A DNA stretch of 64,000 nt, from contig CAKTPM010000001.1 of the NCBI GenBank assembly GCA_934591705.1, positions 1 through 64,000 on the forward strand. The letters run 5' to 3'. Shown in pieces: positions 10,886 through 17,557 of this stretch. The translations under genes were made by a program, and so were the position numbers. The DNA is from an uncultured Oscillospiraceae bacterium (GTDB taxonomy: Bacteria > Bacillota > Clostridia > Oscillospirales > Oscillospiraceae). The stretch's first letter is position 1. Each line of letters begins with the position of its first letter. The notes beneath the pieces are model-generated. The model did not search any database, was not told the origin of the DNA, and worked only from the letters and a program-made list of their open reading frames with translations.

Positions 10886-10914
10886 TTGACAGGCGGCAGC
10901 GCCGATGTTAGGGT
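10886..10914 (+). promoter_or_regulatory. Candidate promoter of the phospholipase D-family gene
   Basis: A perfect -35 TTGACA (10886-10891), 17-base spacer, and a poor -10 TAGGGT (10909-10914). The weak -10 suggests low or activator-dependent expression. Confidence 0.5.
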
Positions 10915-10964
10915 GTATGATGTTACCATATATTTGATCCAACGCATGAAGGTGATGACCTGCT

Positions 10965-12350
10965 ATGAAGAGAATTCTCCCCAAAAAAGCCCGCCGCCTG
11001 CTCCACGGGGGACTGCTGCTGGCGGCAATATACCTGCTGGGCTGCCTGCTGGTGCCCCCGGCGGTGGGCACGCAAAGGAAAAGCGCCGCCCGGGTATCCC
11101 GGCCCGCTCCCGCCGCCGAGAGCGTTTGCCTCATCGACAGCAATGAGGACGCCCTGGCCTGGCGGCTGCGGCTCATCCGCTCCGCTCAGGAGCAGATCCT
11201 CCTCTCCACCTTCGACTTCCGGGCGGACAGCAGCGGCTCGGATGTGCTGGCGGCGCTTTTGGACGCCGCAGACCGTGGCGTGGAGGTGCGGCTCCTTGTG
11301 GACGGCATGAACGCCCAGCTTCATTTGCAGGGCAGCGCCGCCTTTCAGGCCCTGGCCGCCCGGGAAAACGCCCAGGTCAAATTCTATAACCCCCTTCGCC
11401 TGACAGGGCTTTGGCGGGCCAACTACCGCTGCCACGACAAGTATCTTATCATCGACGGCGGGGCCTACCTCATCGGCGGGCGCAACACCAGCGACCTCTT
11501 TTTGGGCCCCGGCGGCAGGGCCCGGCAGAACATGGATCGGGATGTGCTGGTGCACAGCGGGCCAGGGGGCTCCGTGGAGACCCTTTTGGAGTATTTTGAC
11601 GACATCTGGGCCCTGGACACCAACCGCGCCTTCCGGCCCCGGGCCGAGAAGAAAAGAGTCCGGGAGGCCGCCGCCGCGCTGCAGGAGCGCTGGGCTGCCC
11701 TCCGGGACGCGGCAGCTGTGCCCATCGACTGGGAGGTGGAGACCCTCCCGGCGGCCGGGGTATCGGTGCTCCACGGGGACTGCCGGGCCCGGAACAAGGA
11801 GCCGGCCCTGCTGAATACCCTGGGCGACCTCATGGCCCAGGGCCGGGAGAGCATTGTGCTGCAGACCCCCTACATCATCTGCAACCGGGCCATGTACGAC
11901 ACCCTGGAGAAGGCCGCCGGCACAGCGGCGCTGCAGATCCTCACCAACGCGCCACAGAGCGGTGCCAATCCCTGGGGCTGCGCCGACTACCTCAACCACA
12001 AGGGCCGCATCCTGGCCACCGGCGCCGCCGTGTGCGAGTGGAGCGGCCAGCGCTCCATGCACACCAAAACCATCCTGGTGGATGCGCGCACCTGCCTCAT
12101 CGGCTCCTTCAACTGGGATATGCGCAGCGCCTATCTGGACACGGAGATGATGCTGCTGGTGGACTCCCCGGCGCTGAACGCCGCCCTGCGGGCGGATACA
12201 GAGGTGCTGCTCCGGCAGGGCCGGACTCTGACGCCGGCGGGCGCGATCCTGCCGGGAGCGGACTATTCCCCACCGGAGGAGCCCCTTCTCAAGAAGCTCC
12301 TGCAGCCGGTGCTGCGGGCGATCATCTGCCCCTTCCGGTATCTTCTGTAA
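10965..12350 (+). CDS. Phospholipase D-family protein, cardiolipin synthase-like
   Basis: A 461-residue protein with one N-terminal membrane segment (about residues 12-33) and two HKD phosphodiesterase motifs. The first is CHDKYLIIDGG (H157, K159, D164); the second is MHTKTILVDA near residue 365. Both are followed by the usual G-S/G-x-N element (IGGRN, IGSFN), so both half-sites look intact. Such proteins transfer phosphatidyl groups, for example in cardiolipin synthesis (ClsC type), or hydrolyse phospholipids. Which reaction applies here is not readable. It is a single-gene unit with its own promoter and terminator. Confidence 0.85.
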   Translation: MKRILPKKARRLLHGGLLLAAIYLLGCLLVPPAVGTQRKSAARVSRPAPAAESVCLIDSNEDALAWRLRLIRSAQEQILLSTFDFRADSSGSDVLAALLDAADRGVEVRLLVDGMNAQLHLQGSAAFQALAARENAQVKFYNPLRLTGLWRANYRCHDKYLIIDGGAYLIGGRNTSDLFLGPGGRARQNMDRDVLVHSGPGGSVETLLEYFDDIWALDTNRAFRPRAEKKRVREAAAALQERWAALRDAAAVPIDWEVETLPAAGVSVLHGDCRARNKEPALLNTLGDLMAQGRESIVLQTPYIICNRAMYDTLEKAAGTAALQILTNAPQSGANPWGCADYLNHKGRILATGAAVCEWSGQRSMHTKTILVDARTCLIGSFNWDMRSAYLDTEMMLLVDSPALNAALRADTEVLLRQGRTLTPAGAILPGADYSPPEEPLLKKLLQPVLRAIICPFRYLL

Positions 12351-12369
12351 GCCGGCCGATGACATAAGG

Positions 12370-12403
12370 AACGCCCCTGCCGAGGGTATCGGCAGGGGCG
12401 TTT
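12370..12403. terminator. Terminator after the phospholipase D-family gene
   Basis: A 14-base perfect inverted repeat (12370-12383 and 12389-12402) with a 5-base loop and a short T-run. It separates convergent genes. Confidence 0.85.
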
Positions 12404-12440
12404 GTCCGCTATCGGCAGCAGCGGGATGCAGCCATCCCTC

Positions 12441-12977
12441 TCAGCTGTTCAGGGTGTATTTCTTCAGTGCCATCACCAGGGTGGGGACCAGAAGAATGTG
12501 GAGAATGATGCCGGGAACGGCGTTCACAAAGGCGCCGGCAAGGAAGGCGCTCCAGACAAACTCGGAGTGGGTAAGACCGGCCAGCACCACCCGGGCAATG
12601 CCCCACACGACGCGCCCGGCCAGCATGGCGGAGATCAGGGAGACATAGATGTAGCCGTTTTTCTTGGGGAGCAGCTTATAGAGAAGGCCGGCCACAAAGC
12701 CATAGGCGGCAAGCTCAAAGCACATGGCAATGCCCGTTGGCATCAGCGGCGGCATACCGTAGATCAAGGAGCGCAGCAGGGGCGCGGCGGCGCCTACCGC
12801 CAGACCGTACCACGGGCCGCAGAAGAAGCCGCAGAGCAGCGCGGGGATGTGCATGGGACAAAGGGCGCTGCCGATCTGGGGGATCTGTCCCGTCAGGAAC
12901 GGAAGGACGAAGGCCAGGGCCAGGAACAGGGCCGCCAGGATCAGCCGGCGCAGGGACTTTTGCTTGGATGACATCAT
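12441..12977 (-). CDS. ECF transporter S component, substrate unknown
   Basis: A 178-residue membrane protein with about six hydrophobic segments. The N-terminal LRRLILAALFLALAFVL stretch is the typical first helix of ECF-type vitamin-binding S components. It has no ATPase or T component beside it, so it would share a general ECF module encoded elsewhere. The substrate cannot be assigned. The 113-base gap upstream contains two stems (see findings). It may be cotranscribed with the two genes upstream from the promoter at 14068. Confidence 0.7.
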   Translation of the reverse strand: MMSSKQKSLRRLILAALFLALAFVLPFLTGQIPQIGSALCPMHIPALLCGFFCGPWYGLAVGAAAPLLRSLIYGMPPLMPTGIAMCFELAAYGFVAGLLYKLLPKKNGYIYVSLISAMLAGRVVWGIARVVLAGLTHSEFVWSAFLAGAFVNAVPGIILHILLVPTLVMALKKYTLNS

Positions 12978-13090
12978 TTTCTACCTCATTCTTTTTGTGA
13001 TATCATCGCATTGAACGATCGCGGTGCCTTCATGGCACGATTTAGCAGGAATGCATGCATGGGGACAGGGACCGTCTTGAACGGCCCCTA

Positions 13091-13630
13091 TTATTTTCTC
13101 GCTGCGCTCTCTCCCTCCGGAGAAAGCACGGCGGTCAAATACGCCTTTTCTATCACCCGGTAGGCCGGGCAGTGTCGGCTGCGGTAGATCTCGGAATGGC
13201 GAACCGGGGGGAAATCCTCGGTGCGCCAGCGACAGATAGCCGCCTGCAGCTCCCGGAGCGGAAGAGATATCTGCCCCTCTGCCGCCAACTCACAGGTCAG
13301 GGCCAGGGCCGCCTCCAGCTTTTCCCGGCCATTGAGGCAGGGCTGCGCCGAACGGATAAATGCGCGGCAGAGGGCCTCCAGGGCCCGGTCAGAGGTAAGG
13401 GTCTTCAAATGCACCCGGCAGTATACCGCCCCCAGCGGCTCCACCGCCGGAAGGTCGTCCCTCCGGGCCATGGGCAGCTCCTCGCGGAGCCGTTTGGCAA
13501 CTGTGCCGGGATCGGCGGCCAGGTGCCCGCAGCCCAGGCAGGCCTGGTAGAGGAACTTAAAGAGATCCTGTATCTCCAGGTCGGGATTCGCCCGGCAGTA
13601 TTCCAGGATGTCCGCCGGTGTCACATTCAT
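13091..13630 (-). CDS. Uncharacterised protein downstream of the DUF3842 gene
   Basis: About 179 residues when started at the ATG at 13630; a TTG two codons earlier is the other option. I do not recognise a domain. The N-terminal part contains QDLFKFLYQACLGCGHLA, with a Cys-x2-Cys-less but Cys-Gly-Cys feature that could bind a metal or be structural. It lacks signal peptide and membrane segments. The start lies inside the end of the upstream DUF3842 gene with a 74-base overlap, so translation is probably coupled. Function unknown. Confidence 0.6.
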   Translation of the reverse strand: MNVTPADILEYCRANPDLEIQDLFKFLYQACLGCGHLAADPGTVAKRLREELPMARRDDLPAVEPLGAVYCRVHLKTLTSDRALEALCRAFIRSAQPCLNGREKLEAALALTCELAAEGQISLPLRELQAAICRWRTEDFPPVRHSEIYRSRHCPAYRVIEKAYLTAVLSPEGESAARK

Positions 13631-14033
13631 TGACAATGCGCTTCAGCTCCTCTACGGTCTCCGCCGCGATCTCGCTTAAGGACAGCTTCCTTACGCCGAC
13701 CACGCGGTTGTTGCAGCGGTTTACGGGAAGCAGCAGCTTTACTGCCCTGCTCTGCCCGACGGCCACCGCCATGGCCGGGGTGATCTCCCCCATCATGGAA
13801 TCGGCGGACAGGATCCCCACCGGGCCGATGATCACATCGGCATCGCGGCAGGCCACGATGACCGGGTTTTCTCCGGTGGCGCCGTACATGGCGCCGCCCT
13901 TGAGTATGGTGCTGGTGGCAATGCTGTTTGTGCCGATGGCAAACAGCTCGCAGGGGATCTTGCTTTTTATAATGGCCTCGGCAAGAGTCTGTCCCAGCTT
14001 ACCTCCCTGGCCGTCTATGATCACGATCTTCAT
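13557..14033 (-). CDS. DUF3842 family protein
   Basis: A 158-residue protein starting MKIVIIDGQGGKLGQTL, the Rossmann-like opening of the DUF3842 family, followed by conserved stretches AIGTNSIATSTILKGG and IIGPVGILSADSMMGEITP. The biochemical role of the family is unknown. The ATG at 14033 is chosen over a longer frame from 14096 because the family begins at this methionine. The C-terminal 25 or so residues are read through the start of the next gene and are not conserved in the family, so they look like an extension created by overlap. The promoter is at 14068-14096. Confidence 0.8.
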   Translation of the reverse strand: MKIVIIDGQGGKLGQTLAEAIIKSKIPCELFAIGTNSIATSTILKGGAMYGATGENPVIVACRDADVIIGPVGILSADSMMGEITPAMAVAVGQSRAVKLLLPVNRCNNRVVGVRKLSLSEIAAETVEELKRIVNECDTGGHPGILPGESRPGDTGSL

Positions 14034-14067
14034 ATGGCGCTCCGCTCTGCTTATTTTCAACACTCCG

Positions 14068-14096
14068 ATTCTACATGATATCCTGCAAAAATGCAA
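14068..14096 (-). promoter_or_regulatory. Sigma-A promoter of the DUF3842 operon
   Basis: Minus strand: -35 TTGCAT (14091-14096), 17-base spacer, -10 TAGAAT (14068-14073). Confidence 0.7.
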
Positions 14097-14162
14097 CGGT
14101 TATTATCTGTAAGCGGGTTCCACTATATAATTCTCAATTTATAAAACCGGGAGTTGTCTGGT

Positions 14163-14546
14163 TCAAACTGTAATCTCAATTTGATTACCTTCGATTGCCA
14201 GAATACAGCTTTCATAGTAGCCATCTCCTGTTGTCCGGGGAGCGCTGATCACTTCATAGCCATCAGCTTTCAACTCTACTGTCAAGGCATCAACCTTTTC
14301 TTTACTTCCTACGCTAAATGCGATATGTGCATATCCTGTGCGAGCAAGCTCCTTAGGTAAATCAGTCATTTCCGGCTTATTCATAATCTCCAACCGTGCG
14401 CCGTCATCAAAAGAAAGAAAATAGGAGCAAAAGTCAGTTTTCAGATTATGATATCCTTCGTTTGACTTTGCGCCCAGATACTTCATAAAAAAACTGCGAG
14501 TTTTTTCTAGGTCGTTTACATATAAAGCAATGTGTTCGATTTTCAT
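14163..14546 (-). CDS. VOC family (glyoxalase-like) protein
   Basis: A 127-residue protein of the vicinal oxygen chelate fold. It begins MKIEHIALYVNDLEKTRSFF, the usual first beta-alpha unit, and ends with AIEGNQIEITV, the usual last strand. Potential metal ligands are His5, a central Glu in RLEIMNK and the final Glu. Members include glyoxalase I, fosfomycin resistance proteins and many lyases; the substrate is not readable. The ATG at 14546 has AGGAGG nearby. Its base composition is visibly more AT-rich than neighbours, which suggests later arrival by transfer. Confidence 0.85.
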   Translation of the reverse strand: MKIEHIALYVNDLEKTRSFFMKYLGAKSNEGYHNLKTDFCSYFLSFDDGARLEIMNKPEMTDLPKELARTGYAHIAFSVGSKEKVDALTVELKADGYEVISAPRTTGDGYYESCILAIEGNQIEITV

Positions 14547-14815
14547 AATTCCCCTCCTGCAAATTCCGATTTGTGGAATGTATCGTACCATAACGCATGA
14601 GCGTTTGCAACTGAAGCTGCCGGCAGGAATACCTGTGCATTAGAAAGAATTCATCGTGTGGGAAGTGACGCTCACCTGACCTCAGAAAACGGCAAATGAG
14701 CCGTTTTTCAAAGCGGGCGCCGGGTGTTTCGACAACACGCGGAGCACGCGGCGGGTCGTGATACCACCCCCGCACCTTACAGGTGCAGAAGGCCCTGAGC
14801 GCAGGGCCAAAAAGT
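14547..14815. other. Non-coding gap with several small stems
   Basis: No credible gene is seen here. The stretch contains at least three short hairpins on the plus strand: AAAACGGC/GCCGTTTT (14686-14707, followed by a T), GCACCT/AGGTGC near 14775, and GGCCCTG/CAGGGCC near 14793-14810. It may be a remnant region between the VOC gene and the tRNA gene. Confidence 0.4.
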
Positions 14816-14856
14816 AAAACAAAACCTCCGCGCATCCTTCGATGTGCGGAGGTTTT
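14816..14856 (-). terminator. Terminator of tRNA-Arg
   Basis: On the minus strand a stem (14841-14856 with 14821-14836, one G-U pair, loop of four) starts directly at the tRNA CCA end and is followed by a T-rich run. Confidence 0.85.
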
Positions 14857-14932
14857 GGCACGCCGTGAGGGATTCGAACCCCCGGCCTTCTGGTCCGTAG
14901 CCAGACGCTCTATCCAGCTGAGCTAACGGCGC
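14856..14932 (-). tRNA. tRNA-Arg, anticodon ACG
   Basis: A full cloverleaf can be drawn on the minus strand. The acceptor stem starts GCGCCGT and closes with ACGGCGT, giving one G-U first pair. The anticodon arm is TCTGG-CTACGGA-CCAGA, with ACG at the anticodon position. The T arm contains GGTTCGAATCC. The 3' CCA is encoded at 14856-14858. A34 would need conversion to inosine to read CGU, CGC and CGA. Confidence 0.96.
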
Positions 14933-14954
14933 ATGCCTTTCAAACAGCTTGTTT

Positions 14955-14983
14955 ATAATAGCACAGCACCAACTAAAATGCAA
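14955..14983 (-). promoter_or_regulatory. Sigma-A promoter of tRNA-Arg
   Basis: Minus strand: -35 TTGCAT (14978-14983), 17-base spacer, -10 TATTAT (14955-14960), about 22 bases before the tRNA 5' end. Confidence 0.75.
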
Positions 14984-15018
14984 GTACTTTTTTCAGTTTG
15001 AGGAAACTTTTTTTGACA

Positions 15019-15048
15019 AAAGACCTCCGACTTTCATCGGAGGTCTTT
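15019..15048 (-). terminator. Hairpin after the sortase gene
   Basis: A 12-base perfect inverted repeat (15019-15030 and 15037-15048), 18 bases downstream of the sortase stop. The U-run on the minus strand is short (TTTTG), so efficiency may be modest. Confidence 0.65.
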
Positions 15049-15065
15049 GGATAAATCAGAGAAGC

Positions 15066-15947
15066 TCAGTCGATGGGGGTCAGCTCGCCCAGAACCACAT
15101 AGCGGCCGTTGGACACCTCATAGGAGCAGGTGGACAGAGTCACGATCTTGCCCTTGGGCACGCCGGTGCTGGACTTGAAGGTGGACTTGGCCACATAGCT
15201 GGCCAGGGTGGACTCATCCACGCTGAGGGAATAAATATCCGCATCGTGATCCACCCGGCAGCCGGCGAAAAGATCCAGCCGATAGTTCTGGGTGGGGGTG
15301 TAGATGTACATATAGGGATGGACATCGTAGTAGGACTGGCCTTGGTTATTATACTTCTGCAGGGGGGCAAACATGTTGCCGGTCTTCATGTTGTGGCCGT
15401 AGATGATGGTATTGCTATCGGAGAAGTTGCTGGAGTTCAGGTGCTCCATGAAGATGGCGCCGTTGGCGTTCTCCTTGCCGTCGATACCGTGGGTCAGGTA
15501 GAAGTCGTTGCTGGAGGACTGCATGATGGGGTAGTTGATGCCGGTGTTGGCACAGTAGATGTAGCCCACCACATCGGGATACTTGGCCTTCAGGCCCTCC
15601 CAATCGATATTGCTGAGCTGATCGGGCTCAATGACCACGGGCTTCTTGGGCTGCTCTTCCTTCTTGTCGTTATTCTCCGTGGAGGGATTGTTGTTCGTGT
15701 TCTCGCCGTCACCCTGGGTGCCGGTGTTGTCAGGGGCGGGGGTCACGAAATCGTCGATCACCTGCTGGTGCTGCTTTTCGCTCTGGCGCTGGTCGGAGAT
15801 ATAGGAAATGATCTTCCAGCCGGAGAAAATCAGAATACCGAACAGCACTGCCAAAATCAGGTAGTAAAGGGCCTTGTTAGACTTTTTCCTTCTTCTGCGG
15901 GGGGCGCTCCTGCGGGCAATGCGTTCTTCGTTTTCGTTATGATTCAT
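15066..15947 (-). CDS. srtB: Class B sortase
   Basis: A 293-residue membrane-anchored transpeptidase. A basic N-terminus precedes one membrane segment (about residues 27-43), then a low-complexity Asn/Thr/Pro linker (about 65-105) and the catalytic domain. The active site is complete: His185 in YGHNM, Cys274 in LSTCSYE, and Arg282 in GRYVVLG. Sortases cut cell-wall-sorting signals and attach proteins to peptidoglycan or build pili. No substrate with a sorting signal is beside it, so it is an orphan that probably serves substrates elsewhere. The start has GGAGG upstream, with the promoter at 15979-16007. Confidence 0.92.
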   Translation of the reverse strand: MNHNENEERIARRSAPRRRRKKSNKALYYLILAVLFGILIFSGWKIISYISDQRQSEKQHQQVIDDFVTPAPDNTGTQGDGENTNNNPSTENNDKKEEQPKKPVVIEPDQLSNIDWEGLKAKYPDVVGYIYCANTGINYPIMQSSSNDFYLTHGIDGKENANGAIFMEHLNSSNFSDSNTIIYGHNMKTGNMFAPLQKYNNQGQSYYDVHPYMYIYTPTQNYRLDLFAGCRVDHDADIYSLSVDESTLASYVAKSTFKSSTGVPKGKIVTLSTCSYEVSNGRYVVLGELTPID

Positions 15948-15978
15948 AGGGATGATCCTCCTTCACACACACGAGCGT

Positions 15979-16007
15979 ATTCTAACAGATTTTTACGCCC
16001 TTTTCAA
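15979..16007 (-). promoter_or_regulatory. Sigma-A promoter of the sortase gene
   Basis: Minus strand: -35 TTGAAA (16002-16007), 17-base spacer, -10 TAGAAT (15979-15984). Confidence 0.75.
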
Positions 16008-16034
16008 GCTGTATTTACAATTTTCTGATTATGC

Positions 16035-16063
16035 TTTACTTAATTTTTAATATGCGTTACAAT
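16035..16063 (+). promoter_or_regulatory. Sigma-A promoter of the threonine aldolase-like gene
   Basis: -35 TTTACT (16035-16040), 17-base spacer, -10 TACAAT (16058-16063), about 30 bases before the ATG. Confidence 0.7.
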
Positions 16064-16093
16064 GGTACAAATTCCAAAAGGAGGAACCGTATC

Positions 16094-17134
16094 ATGATCT
16101 ATTTCAACAGTGATTATCTGGAGGGCGCCTGCCCTGCCATCATGGAGAAGCTGGCCGCCACCAACATGGTGCAGACCGTGGGATACGGCGAGGATGAATA
16201 CTGCGCCGCTGCCCGGGAAAAGATCAAGCTGGCCTGCGAGGCCCCGGATGCCGATGTGCACTTTCTGGTGGGCGGCACCCAGACCAACACCACTGTCATT
16301 GCCTCGGTGCTGCGGCCCTATCAGGGGGTCCTCTCCCCCGTCAGCGGCCATGTGAACTGCCACGAGACCGGCGCTATCGAGTCCACCGGTCACAAGGTAC
16401 TCACCCTCCCCACCGACAACGGAAAGATCACCGCCCAGCAGATCAGCGATTACTATAAGTGGCACCGCTTCAACCCCGACTATGAGCACATGGTCATGCC
16501 CGGGATGGTGTACATCTCCTATCCCACCGAGGGCGGCACCCTCTACTCCAAGGCGGAGCTGACGGAGATCTACGATACCTGCCGGGAGTGCGGGCTGCCC
16601 CTTTTCATCGACGGCGCCCGCCTGGGCTACGGCCTCACCTGCGATGCCTGCGACCTGACGCTGCCGGAGCTGGCCCACCTTTGCGACATCTTCTACATCG
16701 GCGGCACCAAGGTGGGGGCCCTGTTCGGCGAGGCGGTGGTGGTGATGAACCCCGCCCTGAAGAGAGACTTCCGCTTCATGATGAAGCAGCGGGGCGGCAT
16801 GCTGGCCAAGGGCCGGCTGCTGGGCATCCAGTTCGACACCCTCTTCACCGACGGGCTCTACTTCACCATTGCCCGCCATGCCAATGAGATGGCCAAGCAG
16901 GTCCACGCCATCTTCGCCGACAACGGCTATCGCTTCCTCTTCGACTCCCCCACCAACCAGCAGTATCCCATCATGAGCGACGCGGAGCTGGCCATCATCG
17001 GCAAGGACTTCGGCTATGAGTACTGGGAGCGTGTAGACGCCGAGCATTCGGCCATCCGCTTCGCCACCAGCTGGGCCACTCCCCAGGAGAATGTGGACGC
17101 CCTGCGCCGGGCTATCACGGCTCTTCACCAATAA
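16094..17134 (+). CDS. Low-specificity threonine aldolase-like PLP enzyme
   Basis: A 346-residue fold-type I PLP enzyme of the beta-eliminating lyase/threonine aldolase group, which splits L-threonine or allo-threonine to glycine and acetaldehyde. Visible elements are FLVGGTQTN (cofactor phosphate region), LFIDGARLGYGL (aspartate to the PLP pyridine) and FYIGGTKVGALFGE, whose lysine should bind PLP. The ATG at 16094 has AAAAGGAGG upstream; a longer frame from 16031 covers the promoter and is rejected. It is transcribed alone. The glycine it makes could connect to the glycine-controlled symporter at 46-48 kb, but that is only inference. Confidence 0.87.
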   Translation: MIYFNSDYLEGACPAIMEKLAATNMVQTVGYGEDEYCAAAREKIKLACEAPDADVHFLVGGTQTNTTVIASVLRPYQGVLSPVSGHVNCHETGAIESTGHKVLTLPTDNGKITAQQISDYYKWHRFNPDYEHMVMPGMVYISYPTEGGTLYSKAELTEIYDTCRECGLPLFIDGARLGYGLTCDACDLTLPELAHLCDIFYIGGTKVGALFGEAVVVMNPALKRDFRFMMKQRGGMLAKGRLLGIQFDTLFTDGLYFTIARHANEMAKQVHAIFADNGYRFLFDSPTNQQYPIMSDAELAIIGKDFGYEYWERVDAEHSAIRFATSWATPQENVDALRRAITALHQ

Positions 17135-17142
17135 AGACGACA

Positions 17143-17180
17143 AAAGCAGCGCAAAGGTTCCGCCCTTGCGCTGCTTTCTT
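17143..17180. terminator. Terminator between the aldolase and the 102-residue gene
   Basis: A 12-base stem (17143-17154 with 17166-17177) plus partly paired inner bases; T-rich ends on both strands fit convergent use. Confidence 0.8.
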
Positions 17181-17189
17181 GCGTTTTAT

Positions 17190-17498
17190 TCAGGTCCTTC
17201 TGCGGATATCGATGCCGCTGATGCGGACATCCAGCCCCTTTTCCCTTACAAAGCCGTTGGTCTTTTCAATGAGAAGCTCCCGCTTTTTCACGGAGAGCTC
17301 CTCGATGGCCCGCTCCACACCGTCCCGGCCCTTCCGGGCGATGAACCGGTGGCCCCAGGCGGCCAGGCGCTCCTTCTTCCCGGCCAGCATCCCTAAAAGA
17401 CCGCCCCTCTCCGCCAGCTTTTTTGCCGCGGCAGGGGCCGCCAAGTCCACCAGGCCGTCATAGTCCGCCTCAGAGATCAGGATGCGTATTTCCAGCAT
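17190..17498 (-). CDS. Small uncharacterised protein
   Basis: A 102-residue soluble, basic and helix-rich protein starting MLEIRILISEADYDGLVDL. No family is recognised. Pairs of Lys/Arg and Ala/Leu runs suggest a compact helical bundle, possibly nucleic acid- or membrane-associated. GGAGG stands nine bases before the ATG at 17498. It follows pckA on the same strand, but a strong hairpin lies between, so it depends on read-through or an unseen promoter. Confidence 0.55.
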   Translation of the reverse strand: MLEIRILISEADYDGLVDLAAPAAAKKLAERGGLLGMLAGKKERLAAWGHRFIARKGRDGVERAIEELSVKKRELLIEKTNGFVREKGLDVRISGIDIRRRT

Positions 17499-17517
17499 GC
17501 TATGATCCTCCCTACAG

Positions 17518-17550
17518 AAAAGGAAGCCGGATATTTCCGGCTTCCTTTTT
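17518..17550 (-). terminator. Terminator of pckA
   Basis: A 14-base perfect inverted repeat (17518-17531 and 17536-17549) with loop TATT, starting eight bases after the pckA stop. A-rich and T-rich flanks make it usable on both strands. Confidence 0.9.
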
Positions 17551-17557
17551 GGTTTTC

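Noticed and set aside
14777..14983. Small open frame running over tRNA-Arg
   Set aside because: It reads the tRNA as protein, a well-known false gene type over tRNA-Arg sequences.
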